A stretch of DNA of 64,000 nucleotides from contig CP027224.1 of NCBI GenBank assembly GCA_002973635.1, forward strand, positions 6,001-70,000, in the 5' to 3' direction. Both the position numbers and the translations under genes were made by a program. Origin of the DNA: Lysinibacillus sp. B2A1. Its GTDB lineage: Bacteria; Bacillota; Bacilli; Bacillales_A; Planococcaceae. This document shows, one piece after another, positions 22,914 through 32,908 of this stretch; within the stretch, counting starts at the first letter, position 1, and every line of letters begins with the position of its first letter. The notes beneath the pieces are model-generated. The model searched no databases. It was given only the letters and a program-made list of their open reading frames with translations, and was not told the DNA's origin.

Positions 22914-23792
22914 TTAATTTCCATTTTCAGTAAACAACTCTAAAAAATTAAGTGCATATTTGGCTAAATACCGTTCCTTTGGCCAAACTATCGTCGCTTT
23001 AGATTGGATGTTACAATTAGCGAATTCAATAATTTTAATGCCATCAATAGAAAACTTATCTAGACTTGTTCTTGGCAAAATGGTCACACCTACTCCTTTT
23101 CTAATCAAGGAAGAGACCATGGCAATATTAGTACACTCACAAATAATTTTTGGTTCAAACCCATGAGTTTTAAATTCATCTAAAATAATACGAAGTGTAT
23201 TACAATTATGATGACGATAAAAAGAAAGAAATGGTATATTCTTTAATTCTCCCATCTGAATCGGGCTCTGTAAATTCCACTGCGATGGTGTAGCAAGTAC
23301 AAATCCCTCAACATCCAAGCCTAATGAAAAGAATTTTTCATCTTCAATGGGCTGCTGTAAAATAGCTACGTCAATTTCTTTACTTAAAAGGCTCTCTGTT
23401 AAGAATAATGTATCGCCTTCGATAATTTTAAAGCATAAATCGGGGTATCGGTCGAGCATAATCTTGATTTTTTCAGGTATATAGGATAAACAAGTTTGAT
23501 CTGCGCCTATAGATAAAACACCTTTTAAGCCTTCTCCTACTTCCTTTATTTCAGAAATAGTATCCTCGAAATTGGATAATAAAGTTTTCCCTTTTTCATA
23601 TAACACTTTCCCGGGACCCGTCATATCAAGTGTCCTACCATTTCGATCTAGTAGTTTACAATTCAATTCTTCTTCCATCATTTTTAACTGCTGGCTAAGT
23701 GGAGGCTGTGCCATATGTAGTTTTTTTGCGGCTTTCGTAATTTGTCCTTCCTCGACAATTGTTATGAAGTAATTTAATTGCCTTAGATCCAT
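22914..23792 (-). CDS. LysR-family transcriptional regulator
   Basis: 292 residues from ATG 23792, with AAGGTGGG upstream; the GTG at 23804 overlaps that site. The N-terminal winged helix begins MDLRQLNYFITIVEEGQITK, with the recognition helix near AAKKLHMAQPPLSQQLK. The C-terminal half is a periplasmic-binding-like effector domain. It faces the ABC transporter operation at 24333 across a 540-base gap, so it probably regulates that operon and itself. The effector is unknown; given the neighbouring paa genes an aromatic compound is one guess. Confidence 0.88.
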   Translation of the reverse strand: MDLRQLNYFITIVEEGQITKAAKKLHMAQPPLSQQLKMMEEELNCKLLDRNGRTLDMTGPGKVLYEKGKTLLSNFEDTISEIKEVGEGLKGVLSIGADQTCLSYIPEKIKIMLDRYPDLCFKIIEGDTLFLTESLLSKEIDVAILQQPIEDEKFFSLGLDVEGFVLATPSQWNLQSPIQMGELKNIPFLSFYRHHNCNTLRIILDEFKTHGFEPKIICECTNIAMVSSLIRKGVGVTILPRTSLDKFSIDGIKIIEFANCNIQSKATIVWPKERYLAKYALNFLELFTENGN

Positions 23793-24332
23793 GAATTTTC
23801 CCACCTTTATACTTAAAATGCAGTATTTTGTCGAATAAGTATATTTATTATGTATAATAACATATTTTCAGATTTTTTAGAATATAACGTTTTTCATATT
23901 TAATATGTTTCTTCACTTTATATTTTGAGAGAAAATACAATTTTTCTAGAGGTGGCAAGGATTTCATATGCTAAAGTCCATAACGTTCTTTTATAAAAAA
24001 TATAACAAAATAAAAACGAGTATATAAAAATCGTATATATAATGATTTGATGTGTATATTTTTAGTATTTATCATTTTTAACAATACATGTTATTCTTTG
24101 GACTAATAAAATCAGTTATTTTCTGCTTTACAGTTACTAAAATCTAGAATGTGTGATTTTTTTCTTGGATAATATAATTAATTATTATCTTAAAAAACTT
24201 TAGTATTACACAAAAAAATAATAATAAGATTTTAGTTATGTTTTTTATTCATGAGGGGCTATACATACCGTCATTTTTAACAGGGGATGCGGTTTATATA
24301 GGTATAAAAATAATTAAGGGGTGTAGTATTTT
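23793..24332. promoter_or_regulatory. AT-rich divergent control region, LysR / liv operon
   Basis: No gene except a doubtful 19-codon frame near 23969. A palindrome AATAA-GTATAT-TTATT at 23834-23849 has the T-N11-A form of LysR sites and lies just upstream of the regulator start, suggesting autoregulation. Several poly-A/T tracts suggest a bendable region. The transporter promoter could not be fixed. Confidence 0.45.
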
Positions 24333-25556
24333 ATGAAAAAGACTTTACTGTCACTTTTCCTATTGATGAGTGCGTTATTTTTGATAGCGTGTGGTTCATC
24401 ATCTGATTCAGGAAAAAACAACTCATCATCTGCGGGATCTTCTAGCTCAGAATCTGGTACAGGAGCAACAGCCGATTCAATAAAAATTGCAGGGATTTTT
24501 TCAGCATCTGGTGGAGCGGCTGCTCTTGGGGAACCAGAAATGCAAACGCTTAAAATGTTAGTAGATCAAAAAAATGCAGAGGGTGGAATTAACGGTCAAC
24601 AAATTGAATTAGTAACTTATGATGATAAATCAGACCAAAATGAAGCAATCCTTGCAATGAAAAAGGCATTAACTCAAGACAAAGTATCACTTGTAATAGG
24701 CGGTACAACAAGTGGTAACTCATTAGCTATGTTGCCTTTAGCAGAACAAAATCAAGTACCTTATATCTCGGTTGCTGCAAGTAAACAAATTTATGTCGGT
24801 GAAGATGGCAAAGCACGTAAATGGGTGTTTAAAATGCCACAAGACGACCAACAAGCAGTAGAGCGTATTTTACAATATTTAAAAGATCATAACTTATCAA
24901 AAGTAGCATGGTTAAATGTTGCGAACTCTTATGGTACAGGTGGTCATGACGAGTTCGTTAAACATGCACCAAAATACGGTGTAGAGCCAGTGATTGAAGA
25001 TGAATTTGAAACAACAGTCACAGATGCAAAACCATTATTAACACGTGTGAAAAAAGCAAATCCAGATGTAATTATCGTTTGGGGAACTGTACAGGAATCC
25101 GCAGTTGTTATTAAAAACATTCGTGAATTAGCACTAGATATACCTGTGCTTGCAAGTCATGGAATTGCAACAAATCAATTTATTGAAGTTGCAGGCGAAG
25201 CAGCAAATGATGTAATTTTACCAACAGGTAAATTATTAGTTGCAAATAGCTTAGAAGATTCGAATCCACAAAAAGAACTATTAATAGCGTACAACGAATC
25301 TTACACAGCGAAATACAATAAATCGGCAAGTACGTTCGGTGCATATGCAGCAGACGCTTTCACTATTGCAACGAAAGCAATTGAAGCCAAAGGTACTGAT
25401 AGCGCCGCTATTCGGGATTTCATTGAGCAAGAACTGGGGGAATTTGTAGGCCTTACTGGTACATTTAACATCAATGCAGAAAACCATATGGGATTAAGTC
25501 CAGATAGTTTTGCAATGGTACGTATTGTAGATGGAAAATGGACCTTAGAAAACTGA
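24333..25556 (+). CDS. ABC transporter substrate-binding lipoprotein, Liv type
   Basis: 407 residues. Signal peptide with lipobox LIAC (17-20), so C20 would be lipidated and the protein tethered outside the membrane. A Ser/Gly-rich linker (22-45) is followed by a Peripla_BP_6 fold beginning IKIAGIFSASGGAAALGEP. It captures the ligand for the permeases and ATPases downstream. Related proteins bind branched-chain amino acids, amides or aromatic acids, and the substrate cannot be read from sequence. A stem-loop separates it from the permease gene, which usually lets the binding protein be made in excess. Confidence 0.93.
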   Translation: MKKTLLSLFLLMSALFLIACGSSSDSGKNNSSSAGSSSSESGTGATADSIKIAGIFSASGGAAALGEPEMQTLKMLVDQKNAEGGINGQQIELVTYDDKSDQNEAILAMKKALTQDKVSLVIGGTTSGNSLAMLPLAEQNQVPYISVAASKQIYVGEDGKARKWVFKMPQDDQQAVERILQYLKDHNLSKVAWLNVANSYGTGGHDEFVKHAPKYGVEPVIEDEFETTVTDAKPLLTRVKKANPDVIIVWGTVQESAVVIKNIRELALDIPVLASHGIATNQFIEVAGEAANDVILPTGKLLVANSLEDSNPQKELLIAYNESYTAKYNKSASTFGAYAADAFTIATKAIEAKGTDSAAIRDFIEQELGEFVGLTGTFNINAENHMGLSPDSFAMVRIVDGKWTLEN

Positions 25557-25574
25557 TAAAAATAATACAAATTC

Positions 25575-25608
25575 AATGAACAGTGGTGTCTCTCCATCAC
25601 TGTTCATT
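25575..25608 (+). promoter_or_regulatory. Intercistronic stem-loop in the liv operon
   Basis: AATGAACAGTG / CACTGTTCATT, 11 bp, with no T-run after it. It probably stabilises the upstream message or causes partial termination. Confidence 0.7.
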
Positions 25609-25654
25609 CATTATCAATCTAGTAACATCGAAATGAAATGGAGTGAATGATATC

Positions 25655-26536
25655 ATGGAAACATTTTCTCAAATGTTGCAATTGTTATTTTCAGGTTTAA
25701 CAATAGGAGCAATTTATGCACTGATTGCAGTGGGATTCGTTATTATCTATAACGTGACAGGTATTCTTAACTTCGCACAAGGTGAATTTGCTATGTTTGG
25801 TGCATTAATCAGTATTTCACTCGTAAAAGCAAATCTACCCTTATGGTTAGCCATTATTTTAAGTATCGTCATTGTAGCGGCTATTGGCGGAATATTTGAA
25901 CGAACAGCCATTCATACCGCTCGTAAATCATCCATGACAACACTAATAATCATTACAATTGGGGTTTCGATTGCATTCCGTGGGATTGCTATTTTAATTT
26001 GGGGGACTCAAGCTCAAACATTACCGCCATTTATGGATAATACACCAATTCAATTTTTAGATGCCGTATTACTTCCACAAAACTTATGGGCAATTGGTCT
26101 TTCTATCATAATTTTAATCGTCATGATGTACTTTTTTAACTATACATTTACAGGAAAATCATTAACAGCTTGTGTGATCAATCCTTTTGCTGCACGTTTA
26201 ATGGGAATAAACCCAAATAAAATGTCATTACTTGCTGTTGTTGTAAGTGCTGCAGTAGGAGCTTTAGCGGGTACAGTAATCGCTCCAATATCCGGTGCAT
26301 CCTATGATATGGGGATGATGCTTGGTATAAAAGCATTTGTAGCAGCAGTTGTTGGGGGATTAACAAATGCCCCAGCTGCAATTGCAGGTGCGTTTTTAAT
26401 CGGTATTATTGAAGCGTTTACAGAAGGATTATGGTCTTCTGGTTTAAAAGATGTAGTGAGTTTCTCTTTATTGCTATTAATTTTATTTGTAAAACCTGAA
26501 GGTCTATTTGCTAAAGCTTCAGGAAAACGCGTATAA
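25655..26536 (+). CDS. livH: Liv-type ABC transporter permease (LivH family)
   Basis: 293 residues from ATG 25655 with GGAG 11 bases upstream; an in-frame GTG at 25643 has no site. Eight or so hydrophobic helices. N-terminal signature GLTIGAIYALIAVGFVIIYN...LNFAQGEF and the C-terminal cytoplasmic loop GALAGTVIAP typical of LivH. It forms the membrane channel with the next gene's product. Confidence 0.92.
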   Translation: METFSQMLQLLFSGLTIGAIYALIAVGFVIIYNVTGILNFAQGEFAMFGALISISLVKANLPLWLAIILSIVIVAAIGGIFERTAIHTARKSSMTTLIIITIGVSIAFRGIAILIWGTQAQTLPPFMDNTPIQFLDAVLLPQNLWAIGLSIIILIVMMYFFNYTFTGKSLTACVINPFAARLMGINPNKMSLLAVVVSAAVGALAGTVIAPISGASYDMGMMLGIKAFVAAVVGGLTNAPAAIAGAFLIGIIEAFTEGLWSSGLKDVVSFSLLLLILFVKPEGLFAKASGKRV

Positions 26537-26549
26537 GGGGTACAAAATT

Positions 26550-27602
26550 ATGACAAAAAAGAATTTAAAATTAATTTATAATAACAGTCTGGTTGGCCCC
26601 TGCATTTTCTTTGCACTGCTATTTTGTATCCCGCTAGTGGGATCTACTTATACACTTGCCATTTTTACAATGATTGGTTTTTATGCATTAGTATGCATCG
26701 GGTTAACAATGCTAACAGGATACGCGGGACAAATTTCATTAGGTCACGCGGCCTTTTATGGAATCGGTGCCTACACATCTGCTTATATGACAGGTACACA
26801 AGGTTTATCTCCTTGGTTAGCGATTATTGTAGGTGCACTAATTTCTGCGCTGGTTGCTTTGCTAATTGGTATTCCAACATTTAAGTTGAAGGGCTACTAT
26901 TTAGCATTAGCAACATTAGGGTTTGGCATTATTGTCTATACAGCATTTAAGGAGTTAACACAGATTACTGGAGGCTCAAATGGCTTTTTTGGTATTCCAT
27001 CTATTAGTTTATTTGGCTTTGAATTCGTCACAGATCGTAGTTACTTCTATCTCATCTGGGTATTTGTTTTTGTCGCACTTTTTATCGCACGTAACATTAT
27101 TCACTCACGTATAGGACGTGGTTTACGTTCCATTGAGGGAAGTGAAATTGCAGCAGATGCAGTTGGTGTTAATTTAATGAAATATAAACTACAAATTTTT
27201 ATTACAAGTGCTATTTTCACATCTATCTCTGGCTCCTTATTAGCTCATTACGTATCATTTATTAATCCAGATTTATTTACAGCAAATACGTCTATTTATT
27301 TATTAATAATGGTCATTATCGGAGGATTAAGTAATATTTGGGGTGCCATTATTGGCTCTGCAACGTATGTTTTGCTCGGAGAATTATTAAAGCACTACGT
27401 ACCATTGATTTTACCGAATGTTGGAGGAGAATTTGAAATCGTATTCTTCGGTTTATTACTTGTCTTAACATTAATTTATATGCCGAATGGTTTAGTACCA
27501 CAATTCGAGAAAATTTTCTCCAAATTTAAAAAGAAGGGTAACGCTACTCACATGGCTTTAGCAATCAATACCCAAGCGACAGGAGGGAAAGCTAATGACT
27601 AA
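26550..27602 (+). CDS. livM: Liv-type ABC transporter permease (LivM family)
   Basis: 350 residues from ATG 26550 behind AAGGGG. Multi-helix membrane protein with ALVCIGLTMLTGYAGQISLGHAAFYGIGAY, in shorter form the LivM signature TGYAGQISLGHAAF, and the EAA-like loop near IGRGLRSIEGSEIAADA. It overlaps the ATPase gene by eight bases, indicating translational coupling. Confidence 0.92.
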   Translation: MTKKNLKLIYNNSLVGPCIFFALLFCIPLVGSTYTLAIFTMIGFYALVCIGLTMLTGYAGQISLGHAAFYGIGAYTSAYMTGTQGLSPWLAIIVGALISALVALLIGIPTFKLKGYYLALATLGFGIIVYTAFKELTQITGGSNGFFGIPSISLFGFEFVTDRSYFYLIWVFVFVALFIARNIIHSRIGRGLRSIEGSEIAADAVGVNLMKYKLQIFITSAIFTSISGSLLAHYVSFINPDLFTANTSIYLLIMVIIGGLSNIWGAIIGSATYVLLGELLKHYVPLILPNVGGEFEIVFFGLLLVLTLIYMPNGLVPQFEKIFSKFKKKGNATHMALAINTQATGGKAND

Positions 27603-28389
27603 TAAAGAGCTCATCTTAAGTGTAGAAAACTTAACAAAGATTTTTGGCGGCGTGGTTGCTGTAGACAATGTATCATTCACAATTAATAAAGGTGAAATTT
27701 TCGCAGTTATTGGTCCTAATGGAGCTGGTAAAACAACACTTTTCAATATGATTACTGGAGTATTGCCTAGTTCATCCGGAAATGTGTACTTTCAAGGTAA
27801 GCGATTAACACGTAAAAAACCATATCAAATTGCACAAGCTGGTGTGACAAGAACATTTCAAAACTTAGAAGTCTTTGATAATATGACCGTCATCGAAAAT
27901 GTGATGACTGGGGCACATATTACGATGAAAACAAACATTATATCAGCAGGTTTACGATTACCGACTGTCGTCAAAGAGGAAGTTCAAACAATGGAAAGGG
28001 CATTACAATGTTTAAAGGACGTAGGAATTGCCGAATTTGCCTATGAGATGTCAGATAAATTGCCTTATGGTAATCAGCGGCTACTTGAAATTGCGCGTGC
28101 AGCAATTTCAAAACCACAACTAATTTTATTAGATGAGCCAATGGCAGGTCTGAACGCTGAAGAATCCAGACAATTAGTTGACGTAATTTTGAAAATGCGC
28201 GCGGACGGTATGACATTTTTATTTGTTGAACATGACATGGAAACGGTTATGTCCATTTCAGATCGTTTAGTAGTTTTGGATAATGGCGTCAAAATCGGAG
28301 AAGGCAACCCTGAAGAGATTTACCAAAATCCACAAGTCTTGGCAGCATACTTGGGCGATGATGAGGAAGAAGGTGTAGAGTATGCTTAA
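27595..28389 (+). CDS. livG: Liv-type ABC transporter ATPase (LivG family)
   Basis: 264 residues. Walker A GPNGAGKTT, Q loop, a degenerate signature (KLPYGNQRLLEIARA), Walker B LILLDEPMAGL and switch histidine FVEHDM. The C-terminal extension typical of LivG is present. It overlaps both neighbours by eight bases. Confidence 0.95.
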   Translation: MTNKELILSVENLTKIFGGVVAVDNVSFTINKGEIFAVIGPNGAGKTTLFNMITGVLPSSSGNVYFQGKRLTRKKPYQIAQAGVTRTFQNLEVFDNMTVIENVMTGAHITMKTNIISAGLRLPTVVKEEVQTMERALQCLKDVGIAEFAYEMSDKLPYGNQRLLEIARAAISKPQLILLDEPMAGLNAEESRQLVDVILKMRADGMTFLFVEHDMETVMSISDRLVVLDNGVKIGEGNPEEIYQNPQVLAAYLGDDEEEGVEYA

Positions 28390-29134
28390 AATCGAAAATC
28401 TACATACCTATCATGGGTATTTACACGTCCTTGATGGTATAAATTTTGAGTTATTAGAAGGAGAATTACTGTCAATTGTTGGATCAAATGGTGCAGGGAA
28501 AAGTACGCTACTTGGTACTCTAGCTGGTATATATACGCCAACTGAAGGGAAAATCGAATACAAGGGATTTGATATTACTAGAGATGGTGTTCAAAGGACG
28601 GTTGCCAAAGGTATCTGTTTAGTACCTGAACGAAGACAAATTTTTTCTTCATTATCTGTAAAAGACAATCTCATGCTCGGTTCTTATCATCGTTATAAGA
28701 AAGATAAGAAAACGATTCATCGTGACTACGAAGAAATCGTAGAATTATTTCCACGCTTAAAGCAAATGCTCAATCGTCCTGGTGGTTTACTTTCAGGTGG
28801 GGAACAACAAATGGTAGCGATTGGAAGGGGGTTGATGGCCAATCCTAAAGTATTAATGCTAGATGAGCCCTCATTAGGACTCGCGCCTTTAATTGTGAAA
28901 GATATTATGAATATTTTACGTAGACTGTGTGATGAACGTGGTGCAACGATTATTTTGGTAGAACAGAACGTAAAAGCAGCATTAAAGGTAGCTGACCGTG
29001 CCTGTGTATTAGCGCATGGTCAAATGACAATTTCAGGTACAGCACAAGAATTATTAAATAATTCAAAAGTACAAGAGGCGTACTTCGGTATACCGCAGAA
29101 AAAACCAACTGCGCTGGCAAAAGTAAAAGTATAA
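28382..29134 (+). CDS. livF: Liv-type ABC transporter ATPase (LivF family)
   Basis: 250 residues. Walker A GSNGAGKST, signature LSGGEQQMVAIGRGLM, Walker B VLMLDEPSLGLAP, and the LivF-type VEQNVKAALKVADRA. Last gene of the operon; hairpin-rich DNA follows. Confidence 0.95.
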   Translation: MLKIENLHTYHGYLHVLDGINFELLEGELLSIVGSNGAGKSTLLGTLAGIYTPTEGKIEYKGFDITRDGVQRTVAKGICLVPERRQIFSSLSVKDNLMLGSYHRYKKDKKTIHRDYEEIVELFPRLKQMLNRPGGLLSGGEQQMVAIGRGLMANPKVLMLDEPSLGLAPLIVKDIMNILRRLCDERGATIILVEQNVKAALKVADRACVLAHGQMTISGTAQELLNNSKVQEAYFGIPQKKPTALAKVKV

Positions 29135-29142
29135 GAAAACAA

Positions 29143-29290
29143 CTTCAAGATCCCTCCTTATCACTACACTAGAGAGGGATTTAAGCGTATTAAAAGATGT
29201 GTATGAAACCTATTCATCATTCAGAAAGGTTTCATACACATCTACTATAACAAGCAATCGATGGATGTTTGATAGATTGCTCCTTCATTC
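29143..29290. terminator. Cluster of stem-loops between livF and the convergent thioesterase
   Basis: Three hairpins. ATCCCTC / GAGGGAT (29149-29181). A 16-bp perfect stem GATGTGTATGAAACCT and complement (29196-29242). AGCAATC / GATTGCT near 29253-29281. None has a long T-run, yet together they probably end both convergent transcripts. Confidence 0.6.
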
Positions 29291-29331
29291 ACATCAGCAT
29301 TGCCATTTCACTTTTGATTACTTTATTATTC

Positions 29332-29766
29332 TTATCCAATGAAACTTTCATTTTTACGATAAACCATCGCTTCCATTGTTGCGCATAATTCATCGTTACT
29401 TAACACATCGATGCGATACCAAGCTAAGCGGCGTGTCTTTTTCACTTCCTGAGCGATAGCTGTTAGTTTGTGATCAGCAAAACTCGCGCTCATGTAGTTA
29501 ATCGTATTTGTCACACCAACAGCTGTTGTTCCATAAGAATTACTTGCCACTGCAAAGGCATAATCAGCTAGTGAAAAAATAATGCCTCCGTGTACAGTAC
29601 CGTGTGTGTTCAGCATATGAGTAGCTGGTGAAAGTGTCACTTTCGCAAATCCTGCTTTCAATTCTAGTAATTCCATCCCTAAATAATTAGCGTAAGGTTC
29701 GTTTTTTAAAGCGTCAAATATGTCGTCGTAATATTGTTCGTGTTGTTGTGTTTCTGATAACGTCAA
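29332..29766 (-). CDS. paaI: PaaI-like hotdog-fold acyl-CoA thioesterase
   Basis: 144 residues, TTG start with AAAGGAGGG eight bases upstream. Hotdog thioesterase with the PaaI pattern GTVHGGIIFSLADYAF followed by a beta-sheet region (TINYMSASFADHK). PaaI hydrolyses CoA esters of ring-modified phenylacetate when the paa pathway stalls, freeing CoA. It is transcribed away from the paa operon from the shared 456-base gap. Confidence 0.82.
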   Translation of the reverse strand: MTLSETQQHEQYYDDIFDALKNEPYANYLGMELLELKAGFAKVTLSPATHMLNTHGTVHGGIIFSLADYAFAVASNSYGTTAVGVTNTINYMSASFADHKLTAIAQEVKKTRRLAWYRIDVLSNDELCATMEAMVYRKNESFIG

Positions 29767-30222
29767 TACAAACTCCCTCCTTTAATTGTAAAAATATTCC
29801 TTATTTAAACAGAATGTACAAACGATTGTATTGCATAATTTAATACATAATTATAACGACTGTAATAAAAGTGAAATATAGAATCAATTTAACATCGGTT
29901 ATTTGAAAAGTAAATAAGAAAATAGTTAATATGCGTATCATATAGAATTATATTGATTTTTCGCATGTATTTTAGGTTAAAATTATTTAAGAATGATATT
30001 GCCGTTATTCGGACTATCAGAAAATTTATTAACATGTTAAAAGAAAAAAGGTTTAAAAATTAGAAATAAATAACTTTAGAGAGATAAAACAAAATATATT
30101 GACAATTCAGATTAATTTGTTTATCTTATTAATAGATTACAGTATAAATACTGTCGTTTTTAAATTGTTATATAAAGTTTTGTATTGTAATGAACTGTAA
30201 AAGCTAAAAGGGGGATTAGGGA
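29767..30222. promoter_or_regulatory. paaI / paa operon divergent control region
   Basis: No gene. The paaK promoter is TTGACA (30099-30104), a 17-base spacer, TATCTT (30122-30127). Just after it, at 30139-30154, is the palindrome ACAGTA-TAAA-TACTGT, placed where a repressor such as PaaX would block transcription. A second imperfect palindrome, GTATTGCATAATTTAATAC, near 29827 is closer to paaI. Confidence 0.6.
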
Positions 30223-31554
30223 ATGTATCATCCAGAAATTGAAACAGCATCAAGGGGAGAAATGGAAAAGATTCAACTGACACGTTTAAAAAAAACAGTC
30301 GAACGAGTATACAATAATACATCTTTTTACAAGGAACAATTCGATCTGCTAGGAATAACGCCTGCTGATATTCAAAGTTTAGCGGATATTCAAAAATTAC
30401 CATTCACAAAAAAAGTAAATTTGCGTGAACAATATCCATTTGGACTTTTCTCAGTTCCGATGGATGAGGTAGTCCGTATTCACGGCTCCTCAGGTACTAG
30501 TGGAAAACCAACAATTGTCGGCTATACAAAAAATGATATCGATATGTGGTCGGGACTTTTAGCTCGTGCTATCGTTGCCGCAGGGGGACGCAAATCAGAT
30601 ATTTTCCATAATGCTTACGGATATGGCCTATTTACAGGTGGAATTGGTCTACACTACGGCGCTGAAGCATTAGGCGCAGCAGTTGTACCGATTTCAGGTG
30701 GCAATACAGAACGACAAATTACATTACTTGAAGACTTTAAACCACGTGGCATTGCAGGTACACCATCCTATATTTTGACCATAGCTGAGAAAATGGAAGA
30801 AATGGGGATTGATCCTGCAACAAATGGGATTGAGTACGGGATATTTGGTGCAGAACCTTGGTCAGAGGAAATGCGCCGTGCTATAGAGAACAAATTAAAA
30901 ATTCGTGCTTTAGATATTTACGGTTTAAGTGAAGTCATGGGGCCTGGTGTATCAATAGAATGTTATGAAGGTCAAAATGGCTTACATATCGCAGAAGATC
31001 ATTTCTTTGTGGAAATTATCGATCCTGAGACATTAGAACCTGTAGAGGCTGGCAAAGATGGTGAACTGGTTATTACCACTTTAACAAAGGAAGCGCTACC
31101 AATTATTCGCTATCGAACTGGTGATATTACTTCAATTACACATGAAAAGTGTAAATGTGGACGTACAACAATACGCATGGCTCGTGTTAAAGGACGTACG
31201 GATGACATGTTGATTATTAGAGGAGTGAATGTTTTCCCATCAGAAATTGAGCGTGAATTACTACAAGTTGAAGGTTTGGCCCCACACTATCAAATTCATA
31301 TATTGAAGAAAGGGAATATGGATGAACTGGAACTACATGTGGAGTTAACACCAAAGTTATATAAGGAGATTGGTGGAAACCTAAATCATCCGCTGATTCA
31401 AATGTTATCAAGAAAAGTAAAACATGATTTAAAAAATGCTTGTTTAGTTTCTGTTAGTCTTGTGATTGAAAACATCGGTTCTATTCCTCGATCAGAAGGA
31501 AAGGCAATTCGTGTCATTGATCGGAGAAATGAGCGGCGGGAGGTTATTCAATGA
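30223..31554 (+). CDS. paaK: Phenylacetate-CoA ligase
   Basis: 443 residues, ATG behind AAGGGGG. It activates phenylacetate with ATP and CoA, the entry step of the aerobic CoA-dependent route. Adenylate-forming enzyme with P-loop SSGTSGKP (89-96), the GLSEVMGPG region and the C-terminal [19 protein letters not shown] motif typical of PaaK. It also has zinc-type cysteines (KCKCG). First gene of the paa operon; its stop overlaps the next start. Confidence 0.96.
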   Translation: MYHPEIETASRGEMEKIQLTRLKKTVERVYNNTSFYKEQFDLLGITPADIQSLADIQKLPFTKKVNLREQYPFGLFSVPMDEVVRIHGSSGTSGKPTIVGYTKNDIDMWSGLLARAIVAAGGRKSDIFHNAYGYGLFTGGIGLHYGAEALGAAVVPISGGNTERQITLLEDFKPRGIAGTPSYILTIAEKMEEMGIDPATNGIEYGIFGAEPWSEEMRRAIENKLKIRALDIYGLSEVMGPGVSIECYEGQNGLHIAEDHFFVEIIDPETLEPVEAGKDGELVITTLTKEALPIIRYRTGDITSITHEKCKCGRTTIRMARVKGRTDDMLIIRGVNVFPSEIERELLQVEGLAPHYQIHILKKGNMDELELHVELTPKLYKEIGGNLNHPLIQMLSRKVKHDLKNACLVSVSLVIENIGSIPRSEGKAIRVIDRRNERREVIQ

Positions 31555-32567
31555 TTGAAACAGAACAAATAAAAGATGTGACGATTATTGGGGGAGGACC
31601 TATTGGCATGTTTGCCGCCTTTTATGGCGGTATGCGTGGCATGAGCGTAAAAATTATTGAAAGCCTCCCTCAATTGGGAGGCCAGCTAGCAGCGCTTTAT
31701 CCAGAGAAATATATTTATGATATTGCTGGTTTCCCTAAAATACGCGCTCAAGATCTTATCTACAATTTAAAAGAGCAAATGAATACATTTCCAGTAGATG
31801 TCTGTACAAAAGAATCTGTATTAACCATTGAAAAAGGTGAAGATGGTATTTTCAAACTTGTTACGACAAGCGGAATTCATTACTCTCGTACAATTCTTAT
31901 CACTGCAGGAAATGGTGCTTTCAAAGTTCGTACACTTGAGTTCGATGGGGAAGAGAAGTATGCAGAACATAATTTACATTACTTCATCAATGATCTTAAT
32001 GCTTTCAAAGATCGTAACGTCATGGTATTTGGAGGTGGCGATTCAGCAGTAGATTGGGCTATGATGCTAGAACCAATCGCTAAAAAAGTAACAATCGTAC
32101 ACAGACGCGATAAATTCCGTGCACATGAACATAGTATAGAAAATCTGATGCAATCTTCTGTTGAGGTGATTACTCCATATGTACCTGAAGAGCTAATTGG
32201 GGAAAAAATTATCACTCATGTTAAATTAAAACATGCGAAAGATGAAACAATCAAACCAATCTATGGGATAGATGATGTTATTGTAAACTTTGGTTTTGTT
32301 TCATCATTAGGTGCAATTAAGGACTGGGGCTTAGAAATTAGCAAAAACTCCATCGTAGTCAATTCTCGCATGGAAACGAACATCCCTGGTATTTACGCTG
32401 CTGGTGATATTTGTACGTATGATGGAAAAGTAAAGTTAATTGTCAGTGGCTTCGGGGAAGCGCCAACAGCTATTAGTAATGCGAAGGTTTACATTGACCC
32501 AACATCTAAAGTACAGCCGTTGCATAGTACGAGTTTAATGGAAGAAAAGAAGAAACAGTTTACCTGA
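31551..32567 (+). CDS. Ferredoxin-NADP+ reductase, thioredoxin-reductase type
   Basis: 338 residues. FAD-binding [14 protein letters not shown] near 15-28 and NADPH-binding [11 protein letters not shown] near 163-173. It lacks the CxxC of thioredoxin reductase and matches the homodimeric FNR type (B. subtilis YumC). It overlaps paaK by four bases and precedes a ferredoxin, so the pair very likely delivers electrons to the PaaABC(D) epoxidase in place of PaaE. That role is inferred from position. Confidence 0.9.
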   Translation: MIETEQIKDVTIIGGGPIGMFAAFYGGMRGMSVKIIESLPQLGGQLAALYPEKYIYDIAGFPKIRAQDLIYNLKEQMNTFPVDVCTKESVLTIEKGEDGIFKLVTTSGIHYSRTILITAGNGAFKVRTLEFDGEEKYAEHNLHYFINDLNAFKDRNVMVFGGGDSAVDWAMMLEPIAKKVTIVHRRDKFRAHEHSIENLMQSSVEVITPYVPEELIGEKIITHVKLKHAKDETIKPIYGIDDVIVNFGFVSSLGAIKDWGLEISKNSIVVNSRMETNIPGIYAAGDICTYDGKVKLIVSGFGEAPTAISNAKVYIDPTSKVQPLHSTSLMEEKKKQFT

Positions 32568-32583
32568 TGCAGAAGCTTTTTGA

Positions 32584-32838
<255 letters not shown>

Positions 32839-32908
32839 TTTTTTTGCTATTAAACATAACGGAATATAAACGGTTAATTAAAATTAGTTATATAAGGAGG
32901 CTTTTACG

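Noticed and set aside
23969..24028. 19-codon frame with a GAGGTGG site
   Set aside because: Too short and AT-rich with no similarity; not called a gene.
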